Below, one piece after another: positions 7,806-17,165 of a stretch of DNA of 64,000 nt (its first letter is position 1; the number at the start of each line of letters is the position of its first letter). Under the pieces are notes generated by a model that had not been told where the DNA came from, made no database searches, and was given only the letters and a program-made list of their open reading frames with translations. The DNA lies in assembly GCA_900772475.1 (NCBI GenBank), contig CAAHEI010000048.1:1-64000 (forward strand). The letters run 5' to 3'. This DNA is from Clostridia bacterium (GTDB taxonomy: Bacteria; Bacillota; Clostridia; TANB77; CAG-465). Position numbers and translations under genes: made by a program.

Positions 7806-10640
7806 TTATAACATTTTTCTTAAAAATTCACCTGTATAACTTTCTTCACATTTTGCAATTTGTTCTGGAGTTCCTGATGCAACTAAAGTTCCACCGTTAT
7901 CTCCTCCATCTTTACCTAAATCAACAATATAGTCGGCTGACTTTATTACATCTAAATTATGCTCAATTACAACTAATGTATTATTTTGATCAGTAAGTCT
8001 TTGAAGTATTTTAATTAATTTATTTACATCATCCATATGAAGTCCTGTCGTTGGCTCATCTAAAATGTATAAAGTTTGACCAGTTGCTCGTTTTGAAAGT
8101 TCAGTTGCAAGTTTTATTCTCTGGGCTTCTCCTCCAGATAATGTTGTAGAAGATTGACCAAGTTTTATATATCCAAGACCAACATCCATTAAAGTTTCTA
8201 ATTTTGTCCTAATTTTAGTTACATTTTTAAAGAACTCTAAGGCTTCTTCAACAGTCATATCAAGTACATCTGCTATACTCTTTCCTTTATATTTTACCTC
8301 TAAAGTTTCTCTGCTATATCTTTTTCCTTTACATACTTCACATGGTACATATACATCAGGTAAGAAATGCATTTCAATCTTAATAATTCCATCACCAGAA
8401 CACGCTTCACATCTTCCTCCTGGTACATTAAAACTAAATCTGCCCTTTTTATATCCCCTAAGTTTAGCTTCATTTGTAAGTGAAAATAGTTCCCTTATTT
8501 GATCAAACATTCCAGTATATGTTGCAGGATTAGATCTTGGTGTTCTTCCAATTGGAGACTGATCAATATTTATTACTTTATCTATTTTATCAAGACCTAA
8601 TATTTTGTCATGTTTACCGACATGATATCTACTTTTATTTATTTTATTATTTGCCTCTTTATACAAAATATCATTTACCAAAGTAGATTTACCACTACCT
8701 GAAACTCCTGTAACGCAAGTAAAATTACCAATTGGAATTTTTACATTTATCTTCTTTAGATTATGCTCCTTTGCACCCTTTATTTGAATATATCCTTTAT
8801 CTTGTTTACGTCTTTTTGATGGAACTTCAATTTTTAACTTTCCACTTAAATATTTTCCAGTAATTGATTCTTCACATTTTAATATTTCTTTTGGAGTTCC
8901 TGCAAATACTACATTTCCTCCATTAATACCGGCTTTTGGTCCAATATCTACGATATAGTCAGCTTCTCTCATAGTATCTTCATCATGTTCAACTACAATT
9001 AAAGTATTTCCTAAATCTCTCATTTTCTTTAGTGAACTTAGTAATTTTTCATTATCTTTTTGATGAAGTCCAATACTTGGTTCATCAAGTATGTAGAGTA
9101 CACCTGTAAGTCCAGAACCTATTTGTGTTGCAAGCCTTATTCTTTGGGCTTCTCCTCCAGATAATGTTCCAGCAGCTCTAGAAAGTGTTAAATATTCAAG
9201 TCCAACATCTATTAAAAAGCCAAGTCTACTATTTAATTCTTTTACAATTTGCTCAGATATAATTTTGTTTTTATTAGAAAATTTTTCATATACTTTATTT
9301 ATATAACTTTTTATAGCCACAATATTCTTATTACAAAGTTCATATATATTTAAATCTCCCACAGTTACTGATAAACTTTCCTTTTTTAGTCTTGCTCCAT
9401 CACAAGCATTACAATGACTGGATGACATGAAACCCTCGTAAAAAGCTTTCATTCCTGGAGATTTTGTTTCTGCAAATCTTCTTTGAAGAGTATTTATAAC
9501 GCCCTCAAATTCTGATTCAAATTCCCTTTTCATTGTTCTACCATTATGTTTAAATTTTATTATTTCTCCATTACTACCATATAGAAGTATATTCATAAAT
9601 TCTTTTGGTAAATCCTTTAATTTAGTATCAATATCTATACCATAATGATTACAAAGTCCTTCTAAATACATTTTACTCATACTATCTATTACCATACCTG
9701 CTGCAGACCAACCTTGTATTGCACCATAGTCAGATAGCTTCTTTTCTTTATTTGGCATTATTTTTTCAGGGTCAATTCTTAGTATTTCTCCAAGTCCAGT
9801 ACATGCAGGACATGCTCCAAATGGACTATTAAATGAAAACATACGTGGCGTTAATTCATCTAAACTTATCATACAATCTGGACATGCATAATTCATACTA
9901 AAAAGTACTTCTCGTTTTTTAGTTAAATTTTCAATTAATACTAAATTATTTGAGTAGTTTGACGCAAGTTCAACAGAATCAGCAATTCTTTTCCTTATAC
10001 TGTCTTTTATAACTAATCTATCTACAACAACCTCAATTGTATGTTTTTTTTGCTTATCAAGAGCTGGTGTTTCTTCAGATAAATCATAACCAATTCCATC
10101 AACTCTTACTCTAGTATATCCGTCTTTTAGTATTCTTTCAAATAATTTTATATATTCTCCCTTTTTCTCCCTTATTACAGGAGCCATAACAATTATTTTT
10201 GTACCTTCCTCTAAAGTTAAAATTTGATCTACAATCTCATCTACAGTTTGTTTTTTTATTCTTTTTCCACACTTTGGACAATGTGGAACACCAACTCTTG
10301 CATATAACAGTCTTAAATAATCATATATTTCAGTTACTGTTCCCACAGTAGAACGTGGATTTTTTGAAGTAGTTTTCTGATCAATTGAAATTGCAGGCGA
10401 TAATCCTTCGATATACTCTACATCTGGTTTTTCCATAAGTCCTAAAAATTGCCTTGCATAAGAAGATAGCGATTCAACATATCTTCTTTGACCTTCTGCA
10501 TATATAGTATCAAAAGCAAGTGAACTTTTACCACTTCCAGAAAGTCCAGTAAATACCACTAACTTATTTCTAGGTATCTCTAAATCAACATTTTTTAAAT
10601 TATTTTCTTTTGCACCTTTGATTATTATTTTATCATTCAT
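7806..10640 (-). CDS. uvrA: UvrABC excinuclease subunit A
   Basis: This 944-aa protein is standard length for UvrA. It has two ABC ATPase modules with Walker A motifs GLSGSGKSS (~residue 32) and GVSGSGKST (~637) and two signature motifs LSGGEAQRI. The zinc fingers CPKC..., CPDC/CPAC and CEAC...CEVC are visible. It scans DNA for helix-distorting lesions and loads UvrB. No uvrB or uvrC is in the window. Its promoter is perfect consensus and carries two candidate LexA boxes, consistent with SOS control. Confidence 0.97.
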   Translation of the reverse strand: MNDKIIIKGAKENNLKNVDLEIPRNKLVVFTGLSGSGKSSLAFDTIYAEGQRRYVESLSSYARQFLGLMEKPDVEYIEGLSPAISIDQKTTSKNPRSTVGTVTEIYDYLRLLYARVGVPHCPKCGKRIKKQTVDEIVDQILTLEEGTKIIVMAPVIREKKGEYIKLFERILKDGYTRVRVDGIGYDLSEETPALDKQKKHTIEVVVDRLVIKDSIRKRIADSVELASNYSNNLVLIENLTKKREVLFSMNYACPDCMISLDELTPRMFSFNSPFGACPACTGLGEILRIDPEKIMPNKEKKLSDYGAIQGWSAAGMVIDSMSKMYLEGLCNHYGIDIDTKLKDLPKEFMNILLYGSNGEIIKFKHNGRTMKREFESEFEGVINTLQRRFAETKSPGMKAFYEGFMSSSHCNACDGARLKKESLSVTVGDLNIYELCNKNIVAIKSYINKVYEKFSNKNKIISEQIVKELNSRLGFLIDVGLEYLTLSRAAGTLSGGEAQRIRLATQIGSGLTGVLYILDEPSIGLHQKDNEKLLSSLKKMRDLGNTLIVVEHDEDTMREADYIVDIGPKAGINGGNVVFAGTPKEILKCEESITGKYLSGKLKIEVPSKRRKQDKGYIQIKGAKEHNLKKINVKIPIGNFTCVTGVSGSGKSTLVNDILYKEANNKINKSRYHVGKHDKILGLDKIDKVINIDQSPIGRTPRSNPATYTGMFDQIRELFSLTNEAKLRGYKKGRFSFNVPGGRCEACSGDGIIKIEMHFLPDVYVPCEVCKGKRYSRETLEVKYKGKSIADVLDMTVEEALEFFKNVTKIRTKLETLMDVGLGYIKLGQSSTTLSGGEAQRIKLATELSKRATGQTLYILDEPTTGLHMDDVNKLIKILQRLTDQNNTLVVIEHNLDVIKSADYIVDLGKDGGDNGGTLVASGTPEQIAKCEESYTGEFLRKML

Positions 10641-10669
10641 AACATTACTTCCTTATTTATATATAACAA

Positions 10670-10711
10670 AACATCTGTTATAATGTATATTATACATTAT
10701 AAACGGATGTT
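10670..10711. promoter_or_regulatory. Two LexA-like boxes flanking the uvrA -10
   Basis: AACATCTGTT (10670-10679) and AACGGATGTT (10702-10711) both fit the AAC-N4-GTT core of Firmicute LexA boxes. They are arranged as a near-symmetric pair around the -10. The outer bases are A/T rather than the usual G/C, so the match is partial. Confidence 0.55.
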
Positions 10712-10717
10712 TGTCAA
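10689..10717 (-). promoter_or_regulatory. Consensus sigma-A promoter of uvrA
   Basis: TTGACA (10712-10717), a 17-bp spacer and TATAAT (10689-10694), read on the minus strand. The start of transcription is expected near 10682, giving a leader of about 40 nt. Confidence 0.85.
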
Positions 10718-10726
10718 TTGTTATTT

Positions 10727-11281
10727 TCAACTTTCCTCAACGGCAAAATATCCTATGTTCTTATATTCAATTACACAAAATTGATATTTGCACTTTACAA
10801 TTTGAAAATTACTGTAATTTTTTACGTCAATAATATTTTCCAGCATAGGCTGATTTGTCCAACCGGGTTTAGAAAACCAAAAATCATATTTACTTTTTCT
10901 TATAAAGTGAAAACTACCTTTAATAAAATTTTCTTCATTTGGCTCTACATACAATACTTGTATTAAATACTCATTATTACTTAATACTATATCATTGTCA
11001 TAAACACCATATTTCCGATATTTTATTCCAAGATTATCCATATCTTGACAGACTTTTTTTAAAAAATTCTCAGGGGATGAATAATCAACTAAACTTTCAG
11101 TTGTAAATCCAGGAATATATAAAACTTTATTTTCAGGAGAAGGTTCCATTATCCCTAAAGCATATGCATAGCAATTTATATTTAAACATATATTTTTAGG
11201 TAATTTTTTAATTCCAGATGATAAGTTGACTAACTTCGCCTCTCCTACACGTGATTTTTTTATTTGTTCTAAAGAAATCAT
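10727..11281 (-). CDS. Hypothetical protein, possible papain-like fold
   Basis: This is a 184-aa soluble protein with no signal peptide. NCYAYALG (residues 36-43), then PGF, and SFHFIRK with a following WFSKPGWTNQP recall the Cys...His pattern of papain/NlpC-like amidase domains (NCYAYAL...HFYR..WSHKPG). By that reading C37 and the His of FHF would be catalytic. This is pattern recognition only and no function is proven. Upstream lies a near-perfect 15-bp dyad at 11307-11341, suggesting tight regulation. Confidence 0.55.
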   Translation of the reverse strand: MISLEQIKKSRVGEAKLVNLSSGIKKLPKNICLNINCYAYALGIMEPSPENKVLYIPGFTTESLVDYSSPENFLKKVCQDMDNLGIKYRKYGVYDNDIVLSNNEYLIQVLYVEPNEENFIKGSFHFIRKSKYDFWFSKPGWTNQPMLENIIDVKNYSNFQIVKCKYQFCVIEYKNIGYFAVEES

Positions 11282-11306
11282 AGTTATTTTCCTTTCTAAA
11301 AAATTA

Positions 11307-11341
11307 TACTATGTATTATATCATAAATATAACACATAGTA
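11307..11341. promoter_or_regulatory. Operator-like 35-bp dyad
   Basis: TACTATGTATTATAT - CATAA - ATATAACACATAGTA has 15-bp arms with one mismatch. It overlaps TATAAT-like -10 candidates for the 184-aa gene, as a repressor site would. The cognate repressor is unknown. Confidence 0.55.
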
Positions 11342-11415
11342 AATATTAACATAAATTTGTTCTCATTTTTAATATATATTTTTTAAAATTTTTATCATTT
11401 TTTTACTTTTTAATC

Positions 11416-12492
11416 TTATTCCACATATTCATCTAACGCCTTGCTTCTATATTCTAAAATAGGCATTTTGTCTGTTGTTGTAAATCCTGGCTCCGCATTA
11501 ATTACATCTGGAATACGATTAACAATTGTTGAACATGTAAGCCTTACAGTATCTGGTTTTGCAATTTGAACTGTCGTATCAGGTTCCCCACATATTACCC
11601 ATTCATTTTTATCATATTCGTCAGGTCCATACACTTTTCCAACACACTCTGTTTCTATATCTATCCCCTCTCTTGTTTTAGTAGTAACAACAGCTGACAT
11701 TCCTGTTGCATTTCCAGCTGGAATATCCATTTCAAGCGTAGTTGAATGTAAATCTGATCTATAAGTTTTAGGAATAGTTACTTGCGTTTGTGATACAACA
11801 TGTAAGTCTAAACGAGACGCAAGCCATCCATTAACATTCCACATATATGATGGCATATATTCTCCATTTTCAATTAATTCATCTCTTTTTACATCACTTA
11901 TTCTATCAATAGATGCAATCTTTGCATCAAAATCACTTAAACTAAGTCCTGCTCCGTGTGCCTTAGCAAGGGCAATACCATAATCTTCTACATTATAACT
12001 TGAACACCCCTTAATTTTTGTAATTTTATGTGTAGCACCTGCAATAGTTGTAATTAAATTTCCCCAAAACACATCCTGATATCCACTTCCACATAAAGTA
12101 CATCCTGTCCTTTTGGCTAAATCATCCAATTCCCTTGTCATAACAGGAGTAGAATTAATTGGATAGAAAGCTTCCTCACAAGTTGATATAGCATTTATAC
12201 CAAGTTTTGCACATAATTTAAAAATATCATATAAATCATTCATTAAACTCATAGTTGTTATAATACAAATATCTGGTCTTTCACTATTTAATATCTTTTC
12301 AGCATCTTTAGCGTCTGAAATAGTAATTCCCTTATTTTGACTTCCTATTAAAAACGAGATATCTTTTCCAATTTTATTTTTATCCACATCAAAGGCTGCA
12401 ACAATTTCAGCTTCTTTTTCATATACATACTTCATAGTATATGCAGACATTTTTCCACATCCATATTGGGCAACTCTTATTTTTCTATTCAT
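11416..12492 (-). CDS. Ord-like NAD(P)-dependent dehydrogenase (DapB-fold)
   Basis: This 358-aa protein has a Rossmann start VAQYGCGKMS and the overall length and layout of the dihydrodipicolinate-reductase-like family that includes 2,4-diaminopentanoate dehydrogenase (Ord) of clostridial ornithine fermentation. Motifs such as GSGYQDVFWGNL and AHGAGLSL are compatible with that group. True DapB is shorter (~250 aa), so a lysine-pathway role is unlikely. No other ornithine-degradation genes are nearby, so the substrate stays open. GAGGAG precedes the ATG. It appears monocistronic. Confidence 0.65.
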   Translation of the reverse strand: MNRKIRVAQYGCGKMSAYTMKYVYEKEAEIVAAFDVDKNKIGKDISFLIGSQNKGITISDAKDAEKILNSERPDICIITTMSLMNDLYDIFKLCAKLGINAISTCEEAFYPINSTPVMTRELDDLAKRTGCTLCGSGYQDVFWGNLITTIAGATHKITKIKGCSSYNVEDYGIALAKAHGAGLSLSDFDAKIASIDRISDVKRDELIENGEYMPSYMWNVNGWLASRLDLHVVSQTQVTIPKTYRSDLHSTTLEMDIPAGNATGMSAVVTTKTREGIDIETECVGKVYGPDEYDKNEWVICGEPDTTVQIAKPDTVRLTCSTIVNRIPDVINAEPGFTTTDKMPILEYRSKALDEYVE

Positions 12493-12553
12493 ATATAACC
12501 AACTCCTCTTATCATCTTTTAATTATTATTTTTCAACTCCTATAAAATATACT

Positions 12554-13075
12554 TTATTTATTAAATTGATTTTTTCTTACAACCTTTACTCCACTTAAAC
12601 TTTCTTTCGAAGTATCATCTATATTATTCTCTTTAACATATATTTGAACAGTGTCATAAAAGTCAATATCATTAAATGAAATTTCCTTTCCATTTTTATC
12701 AACAAATTTACAATTTAAATCAACATCAACTACAACAAGTCTATCGTTCAACAAATTTGCTTTTTTATACTTAACATTTGAACTTATAACTTTTACTTCA
12801 ATTTTTCTTACGGCACTACTAATATCTTTTACTTCTCCTGTTACAAATGTTCTTGTATTATCCGAATAAAAATCCTTTCTATTATTTACAAACCAAATTA
12901 TTCCAATCACTAAAGAAAGTATAACAACACCAATTACAGCAATTTTAATTATTCTATGTCTTGATAAAAAATTACTAAAAACTCGAAGTAATATAAGGGC
13001 AATAATGATGCATCCAATTATTATTAAGAGTTCAGGATCCATAAATTGCTGAACTATATTTTTTATTGTTTCCAT
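12554..13075 (-). CDS. Hypothetical protein with two N-terminal membrane helices
   Basis: This 173-aa protein has hydrophobic segments at about residues 15-33 and 43-62, then a soluble ~100-residue domain rich in beta-type sequence (TGEVKDISSAVRKIEVKVIS). No family is recognised. It starts two bases after the tex stop, so the two are surely cotranscribed. The C-terminal part could be a small beta-barrel, but that is a guess. Confidence 0.6.
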   Translation of the reverse strand: METIKNIVQQFMDPELLIIIGCIIIALILLRVFSNFLSRHRIIKIAVIGVVILSLVIGIIWFVNNRKDFYSDNTRTFVTGEVKDISSAVRKIEVKVISSNVKYKKANLLNDRLVVVDVDLNCKFVDKNGKEISFNDIDFYDTVQIYVKENNIDDTSKESLSGVKVVRKNQFNK

Positions 13076-13077
13076 TA

Positions 13078-15234
13078 TTAATTTACTCCTTTCATGCTAA
13101 GGCTAACCTTTCCCTTAGCTTTATCTATTCCAATAACTTTAACTTTTACTATATCTCCTACTGCTACTTCCTCCATTGGATTTCTAACATATTTATCGCT
13201 AATCTCAGATATATGAACTAAGCCGTCATTTTTAATACCTATATCTACAAATGCTCCAAAATCAACTACATTTCTAACAGTTCCTGTAAGTATCATTCCT
13301 TCAATTATGTCATCAATACTTAAAATATCACTCTTTACAACAATTTTAGGCATTTCTTCTCTTGGATCACGCCCAGGTTTCTTTAGTTCTGTAATAATAT
13401 CTTGCATTGTAAGACTACCTATATTTAAAGTATTAGATATCCTATCAATATTTACATTATCTAGTTTAGATATAACCTCACCCATATTCTTAGTAGTTAA
13501 ATTTTTAATATTAAAACCTAAACTGCTAATTAATTCTTCTGCTTTTTCATATGACTCAGGATGAACCATTGTATTGTCTAAAATATTCTTTGATTCTGGT
13601 ACTTTTAAAAATCCTGCACACTGTACAAATGCTGCTTTTCCAAGTTTTGGGACCTTAAGAAATTCCTTTCTTGAATTAAATTTACCATTTTCCTCTCTAT
13701 ATTTTACAATATTAGTTGCTACCTGTTTATTTATCCCTGAAACATAAGAAAGCAAAGATGGGGTGGCTGTATTTATATCAACACCTACATTATTTACAAC
13801 GTTTTCAACAACACCAGTTAAAGATTCATCTAATCTTTTTTGATTAACATCATGTTGATATTGGCCTACTCCAATACTTTTAGGATCAATTTTCACAAGT
13901 TCTGCAAGTGGATCTTGAAGTCTTCTTGCAATTGATATTGCACCTCTTATTGATACATTTATATCAGGGTATTCCTTTGTTGCCAACTCAGATGCAGAGT
14001 ATACAGATGCCCCTGCTTCACTCACAATTGCATAATAAATTTTTCTATTTATTTTTTTTATAATATCAGCTATAAATTTTTCTGATTCACGAGAAGCTGT
14101 ACCATTTCCAAGTGCAATAATATTTACTTTATATTTTTCTATTAATTCTATTAAAGATTTAGTAGCTCCCTCAATGTCATTTTGAGGTTGAGTTGGGTAT
14201 ATTGTTGTGTAATCAAGTAACTTACCAGTATCATCTATTATTGCAATTTTACATCCAGTCCTATATGCTGGATCAAATCCCATTACTATCACATCTTTTA
14301 TAGGTGGTTGCATAAGTAAGTTTTTAGCATTTACACCGAAAACTTCAATTGCTTTTTCTGAAGCTTCCTCAAAAAGTTCATTTCTAATTTCTCTTTCAAT
14401 TGATGGTTTTATAAGTCTTTTATATGAATCATCAATGCATAACATAATATACTCTTTAAAAATGCTTCCTTTTTTTATTATCTCTTTTTGTAAATATTTA
14501 GTAACACTTTCCTCATCAAGTTCTAACTTAACCTTAAGTATTTTTTCTTTTTCACCTCTAGTTATAGCAAGAATTCTATGTGATGGTATTTTTTTAATTT
14601 CTTCACTAAAATTATAATACATGTCATAAACAGTTGATTCATCTTTATTTACAGCAGTTGTTACTAATTTACCTGTCCTATATGTTATTCCTCTTATCTT
14701 CTTTCTATACTTTGCATTATCTGATATATCTTCTGCAATAATATCTAAAGCTCCATTTATACATTCTTCTACTGTTTCTAATCCTTTTTCTTTATCTATA
14801 TACTTAGATACAATTTCTTCCATATCTTCATACTTTTTAGATTGTGAAATAATAATTTTTGCAAGTGGTTCAAGCCCTCTTTCTTTTGCTATTGTTGCCC
14901 TTGTTCTTTTTTTCTGCTTATATGGTCTATACAAATCTTCTACTTCTGTTAAAATTGAAGCGTTTAAAATATTATTTTTTAATTCATTTGTAAGTTTTCC
15001 CTGCTCTCCAATTAAACGAATAACTTCATCTTTTCTTGATTCTAAATTTCTCAAATATGTTAATCTATCATTTAGCTTTCTTAAAATTTCATCACTTAGA
15101 TTTCCTGTCACTTCTTTCCTATATCTTGCTATAAATGGAATTGTGTTTCCTTCATCTATCAAATTTATAGTATTTTTTATTTTACTTTCATCTATATTTA
15201 ATTCTTTAGAAATATTACTTATTATTCTATCCAT
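13078..15234 (-). CDS. tex: Tex-family RNA-binding transcription protein
   Basis: About 718 aa, the expected length for Tex. Domains in order: an N-terminal helical region (PFIARYRKEVTG, YRPYKQKKRTRA), the YqgF/RNase-H-like domain (MGFDPAYRTGCK...ALGNGTASRE), helix-hairpin-helix repeats (NTATPSLLSYVSGI) and a C-terminal S1 domain (GTVRNVVDFGAFVDIG). Family members bind RNA and act in transcription. A GTG at 15240 is possible, but AGAGGTG sits five bases before the ATG at 15234, so I use the latter. It heads a two-gene operon. Confidence 0.95.
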   Translation of the reverse strand: MDRIISNISKELNIDESKIKNTINLIDEGNTIPFIARYRKEVTGNLSDEILRKLNDRLTYLRNLESRKDEVIRLIGEQGKLTNELKNNILNASILTEVEDLYRPYKQKKRTRATIAKERGLEPLAKIIISQSKKYEDMEEIVSKYIDKEKGLETVEECINGALDIIAEDISDNAKYRKKIRGITYRTGKLVTTAVNKDESTVYDMYYNFSEEIKKIPSHRILAITRGEKEKILKVKLELDEESVTKYLQKEIIKKGSIFKEYIMLCIDDSYKRLIKPSIEREIRNELFEEASEKAIEVFGVNAKNLLMQPPIKDVIVMGFDPAYRTGCKIAIIDDTGKLLDYTTIYPTQPQNDIEGATKSLIELIEKYKVNIIALGNGTASRESEKFIADIIKKINRKIYYAIVSEAGASVYSASELATKEYPDINVSIRGAISIARRLQDPLAELVKIDPKSIGVGQYQHDVNQKRLDESLTGVVENVVNNVGVDINTATPSLLSYVSGINKQVATNIVKYREENGKFNSRKEFLKVPKLGKAAFVQCAGFLKVPESKNILDNTMVHPESYEKAEELISSLGFNIKNLTTKNMGEVISKLDNVNIDRISNTLNIGSLTMQDIITELKKPGRDPREEMPKIVVKSDILSIDDIIEGMILTGTVRNVVDFGAFVDIGIKNDGLVHISEISDKYVRNPMEEVAVGDIVKVKVIGIDKAKGKVSLSMKGVN

Positions 15235-15299
15235 TATCACACCTCTAATTTATAATTCAATTATATATTAAACAATTTTTTTTTTCAATACATATGCAC

Positions 15300-15645
15300 A
15301 AAAATTATAACATAAACTAGAACAAAAGTGACTTCGTAACTACAACACTAACTACTTTTGTAATTAACGGTATTTTTAAAGATGTTGTATTTAAGTTTCC
15401 ACCCATATCTAGGCCACTCTTTTCTTTAATGTAAGTTGTTCTCGGCCATTATCCATCACAATTTCTTGGTTTGGAATATTTTTTTATATATTTTCTTAAT
15501 ATTCCATTTATATCTGCATTCATTTTTATTCATTTAATTGTTACAAATACTCCTCTACTTATTATTTTTTTATTGTAATTTTCTTTTATAACATCTTTTT
15601 TATCTAATGCACTTACTTCTGATTTTATTTTCTATTTTTGTTATC
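15300..15645 (-). pseudogene. IS200/IS605-type tnpB (OrfB) 3' relict
   Basis: On the minus strand the segment reads KSEVSALDKKDVIKENYNKK, then IISRGVFVTIK, a stop, then IKMNADINGILRKYIKK. This matches the C-terminus of TnpB/OrfB proteins (..TSKASFLD....GKRI.RGLF....G..INADVNG..NI.RK). A stop and a short deletion after NADING break it, and the zinc-ribbon and RuvC parts are absent. Downstream, KEKSGLDMGGNLNTTSLKIP and the TGTAGTTACGAAGTCAC stretch are where the element right end and its guide RNA would lie. It is a dead transposon end. Confidence 0.7.
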
Positions 15646-15804
15646 GTATATTTAAAACTTAGTTTTATTTATTTAATCACCTCACTTTTATTTTACAAGA
15701 TAATTACATCATACCTTTGTTCTACTGCAAATATTTGTTGTGTATTTTTATATACTTTACATCGCAATTTCGACAAAAAAGATATTAGGTTTTTGGGGAA
15801 AAAT

Positions 15805-15848
15805 AAATGTAGGAAAACCAAAAAATAATTTACAGAATTCCTACATTT
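15805..15848. repeat. 11-bp inverted repeat
   Basis: AAATGTAGGAA ... TTCCTACATTT encloses 22 bases. It could be a transposon-end hairpin or an orphan terminator left from the tnpB element. Confidence 0.5.
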
Positions 15849-15949
15849 TATTTTACAATTTACAAACATTTTCAATTTTTTAAAATACACTTCGTATGCC
15901 CTCTTTTCATGTAATTATTTATACTATATATAAATAATATTTCCTATAA

Positions 15950-15982
15950 TACAAAAAATGATAGTAAAAAGTACTACCATTT
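15950..15982 (-). terminator. Terminator of the BI-1 gene
   Basis: On the minus strand ATGGTAGTA - CTTTT - TACTATCAT (one G-U pair) followed by TTTTTTG lies directly after the stop codon. Confidence 0.75.
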
Positions 15983-16657
15983 TTAATCTTTTCTTGAACC
16001 AAATAATCCTAACAACCTTATGAATATATTAATAAAATCAAGATATAATTCCATAGCACAATATATAGCTAATTCATCATTACTACCATCTACGCTTTCA
16101 GCAAGTTGTTTTACTTTTTGCATATCCCACGCTGTTATTCCAAAAAAAGTAAATAAAATTATCCAGTCAAGAGCAATATCAAGAATTGAACTTCCTATAA
16201 ATAAGTTTATTAAACTTACTATAACTCCAACAAACAAAGTTACAAATAAAAATGTACCAACTTTATTTAAATCCCTCTTTGTTACCTTACCATAAAATAC
16301 ACAAATTCCAAAAACAGCTGCTGCTGCAAAGAAAATATATACAATAGAAGATAACTTATAAAAATAAAATATTGTTGATAAAGTGATTCCATTTAATATT
16401 GCATAAACAAAAAATAATACTACAACTAAATTTGGTGGCATTTTTTTTAGAAGTCGTGAAAAAATTATAACCACTAACACTTCTACAATTAATAAAACTG
16501 GCCAAATTTCTATAAGATTAGCTTTATAACCTATAGCATAAGAAAATACTGATACAAACGCTGTAGCAAGTAACCCTAAAAACATCCATAAAAATGTTTT
16601 TGAATATATGTCTTTATGTACTTCCACATTTTGAATAGGATTAATATTTTGTTCCAT
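15983..16657 (-). CDS. Bax inhibitor-1/YccA family membrane protein
   Basis: This 224-aa protein has seven hydrophobic segments, and its first loop and last helix (DFINIFIRLLGLFGSRKD) match the BI-1/YbhL/YccA family. Bacterial relatives modulate FtsH (YccA) or act as pH-gated calcium leak channels (BsYetJ); which applies here is unknown. GGAGG precedes the ATG. A promoter with TTGACA (16721-16726), a 17-bp spacer and TAGAAT (16698-16703) drives it alone, and a terminator follows it. Confidence 0.88.
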   Translation of the reverse strand: MEQNINPIQNVEVHKDIYSKTFLWMFLGLLATAFVSVFSYAIGYKANLIEIWPVLLIVEVLVVIIFSRLLKKMPPNLVVVLFFVYAILNGITLSTIFYFYKLSSIVYIFFAAAAVFGICVFYGKVTKRDLNKVGTFLFVTLFVGVIVSLINLFIGSSILDIALDWIILFTFFGITAWDMQKVKQLAESVDGSNDELAIYCAMELYLDFINIFIRLLGLFGSRKD

Positions 16658-16697
16658 TAAAATTCCTCCTTACATAGATTATAATATATTTTTATAT

Positions 16698-16726
16698 ATT
16701 CTATTACATTTATTTAAATTTGTCAA
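16698..16726 (-). promoter_or_regulatory. Sigma-A promoter of the BI-1 gene
   Basis: TTGACA - 17 bp - TAGAAT on the minus strand, 40-70 bases upstream of the ATG. Confidence 0.65.
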
Positions 16727-16730
16727 TAAG

Positions 16731-16761
16731 AAAAAAGTAGCCAAGATTATATCCTAGCTAC
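16731..16761 (-). terminator. rpsO terminator
   Basis: GTAGC-T-AGGAT ... ATCTT-G-GCTAC stem (with G-U pairs) followed by TTTTTTCTT on the minus strand, after rpsO. Confidence 0.8.
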
Positions 16762-16780
16762 TATTATTCATAATGCTAAA

Positions 16781-17044
16781 TTACTTTCTTAAATTTAATT
16801 TTGAAATTAAATCTCTATATCTTTCAACATCTTTAGATTCAAGATATCTAAGTAATCTTTTTCTCTTACCAACCATAATCAAAAGCCCACGTCTTGAATG
16901 ATTATCTTTTTTATGTACTTTTAAATGCTCAGTAAGTTCATTAATTCTTTCAGTCAAAAGAGCCACTTGAACTTCTACAGAACCTGTATCTTTATCAGCT
17001 CTTGCAAAACTTGTTAGAATTTCATTTTTTCTTTCTTTAGTCAT
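16781..17044 (-). CDS. rpsO: 30S ribosomal protein S15
   Basis: This 87-aa product has the complete S15 signature (LTEHLKVHKKDNHSRRGLL..VGKRKRLLRYL). It binds 16S rRNA helices in the platform. The frame is open to 17095, but AAGGAGG lies just before the ATG at 17044 and the family begins at that residue. The extra 17 codons are leader. The leader between 17045 and about 17130 may host the autoregulatory S15-binding structure usual for this gene, which I could not fold with certainty. Confidence 0.97.
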   Translation of the reverse strand: MTKERKNEILTSFARADKDTGSVEVQVALLTERINELTEHLKVHKKDNHSRRGLLIMVGKRKRLLRYLESKDVERYRDLISKLNLRK

Positions 17045-17165
17045 TATTTTTTTCCTCCTTTTTATTACCACTTGCCCATAACTAAGAAATAGCACGAGGT
17101 TACTAATTTCTGAGTAATAGGTGAAATATAATATATAAATGGTTAAACCAATTATACCAAATTTA

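Larger units (their letters stand above)
15241..15982. other. 742-bp gene-free graveyard
   Basis: There is no intact gene here. It holds a tnpB relict, an inverted repeat at 15805-15848 and the terminator of the BI-1 gene. Reading frames over 60 codons here overlap the relict and hairpin and lack ribosome sites. Confidence 0.6.

Noticed and set aside
15768..15782. Perfect Spo0A box (TTTTTTGTCGAAA on the minus strand)
   Set aside because: No intact gene is placed to use it. In such AT-rich DNA a chance match is likely.
15607..15890. Overlapping frames of 65-73 codons on both strands
   Set aside because: They lack ribosome sites and lie over the tnpB relict and an inverted repeat.
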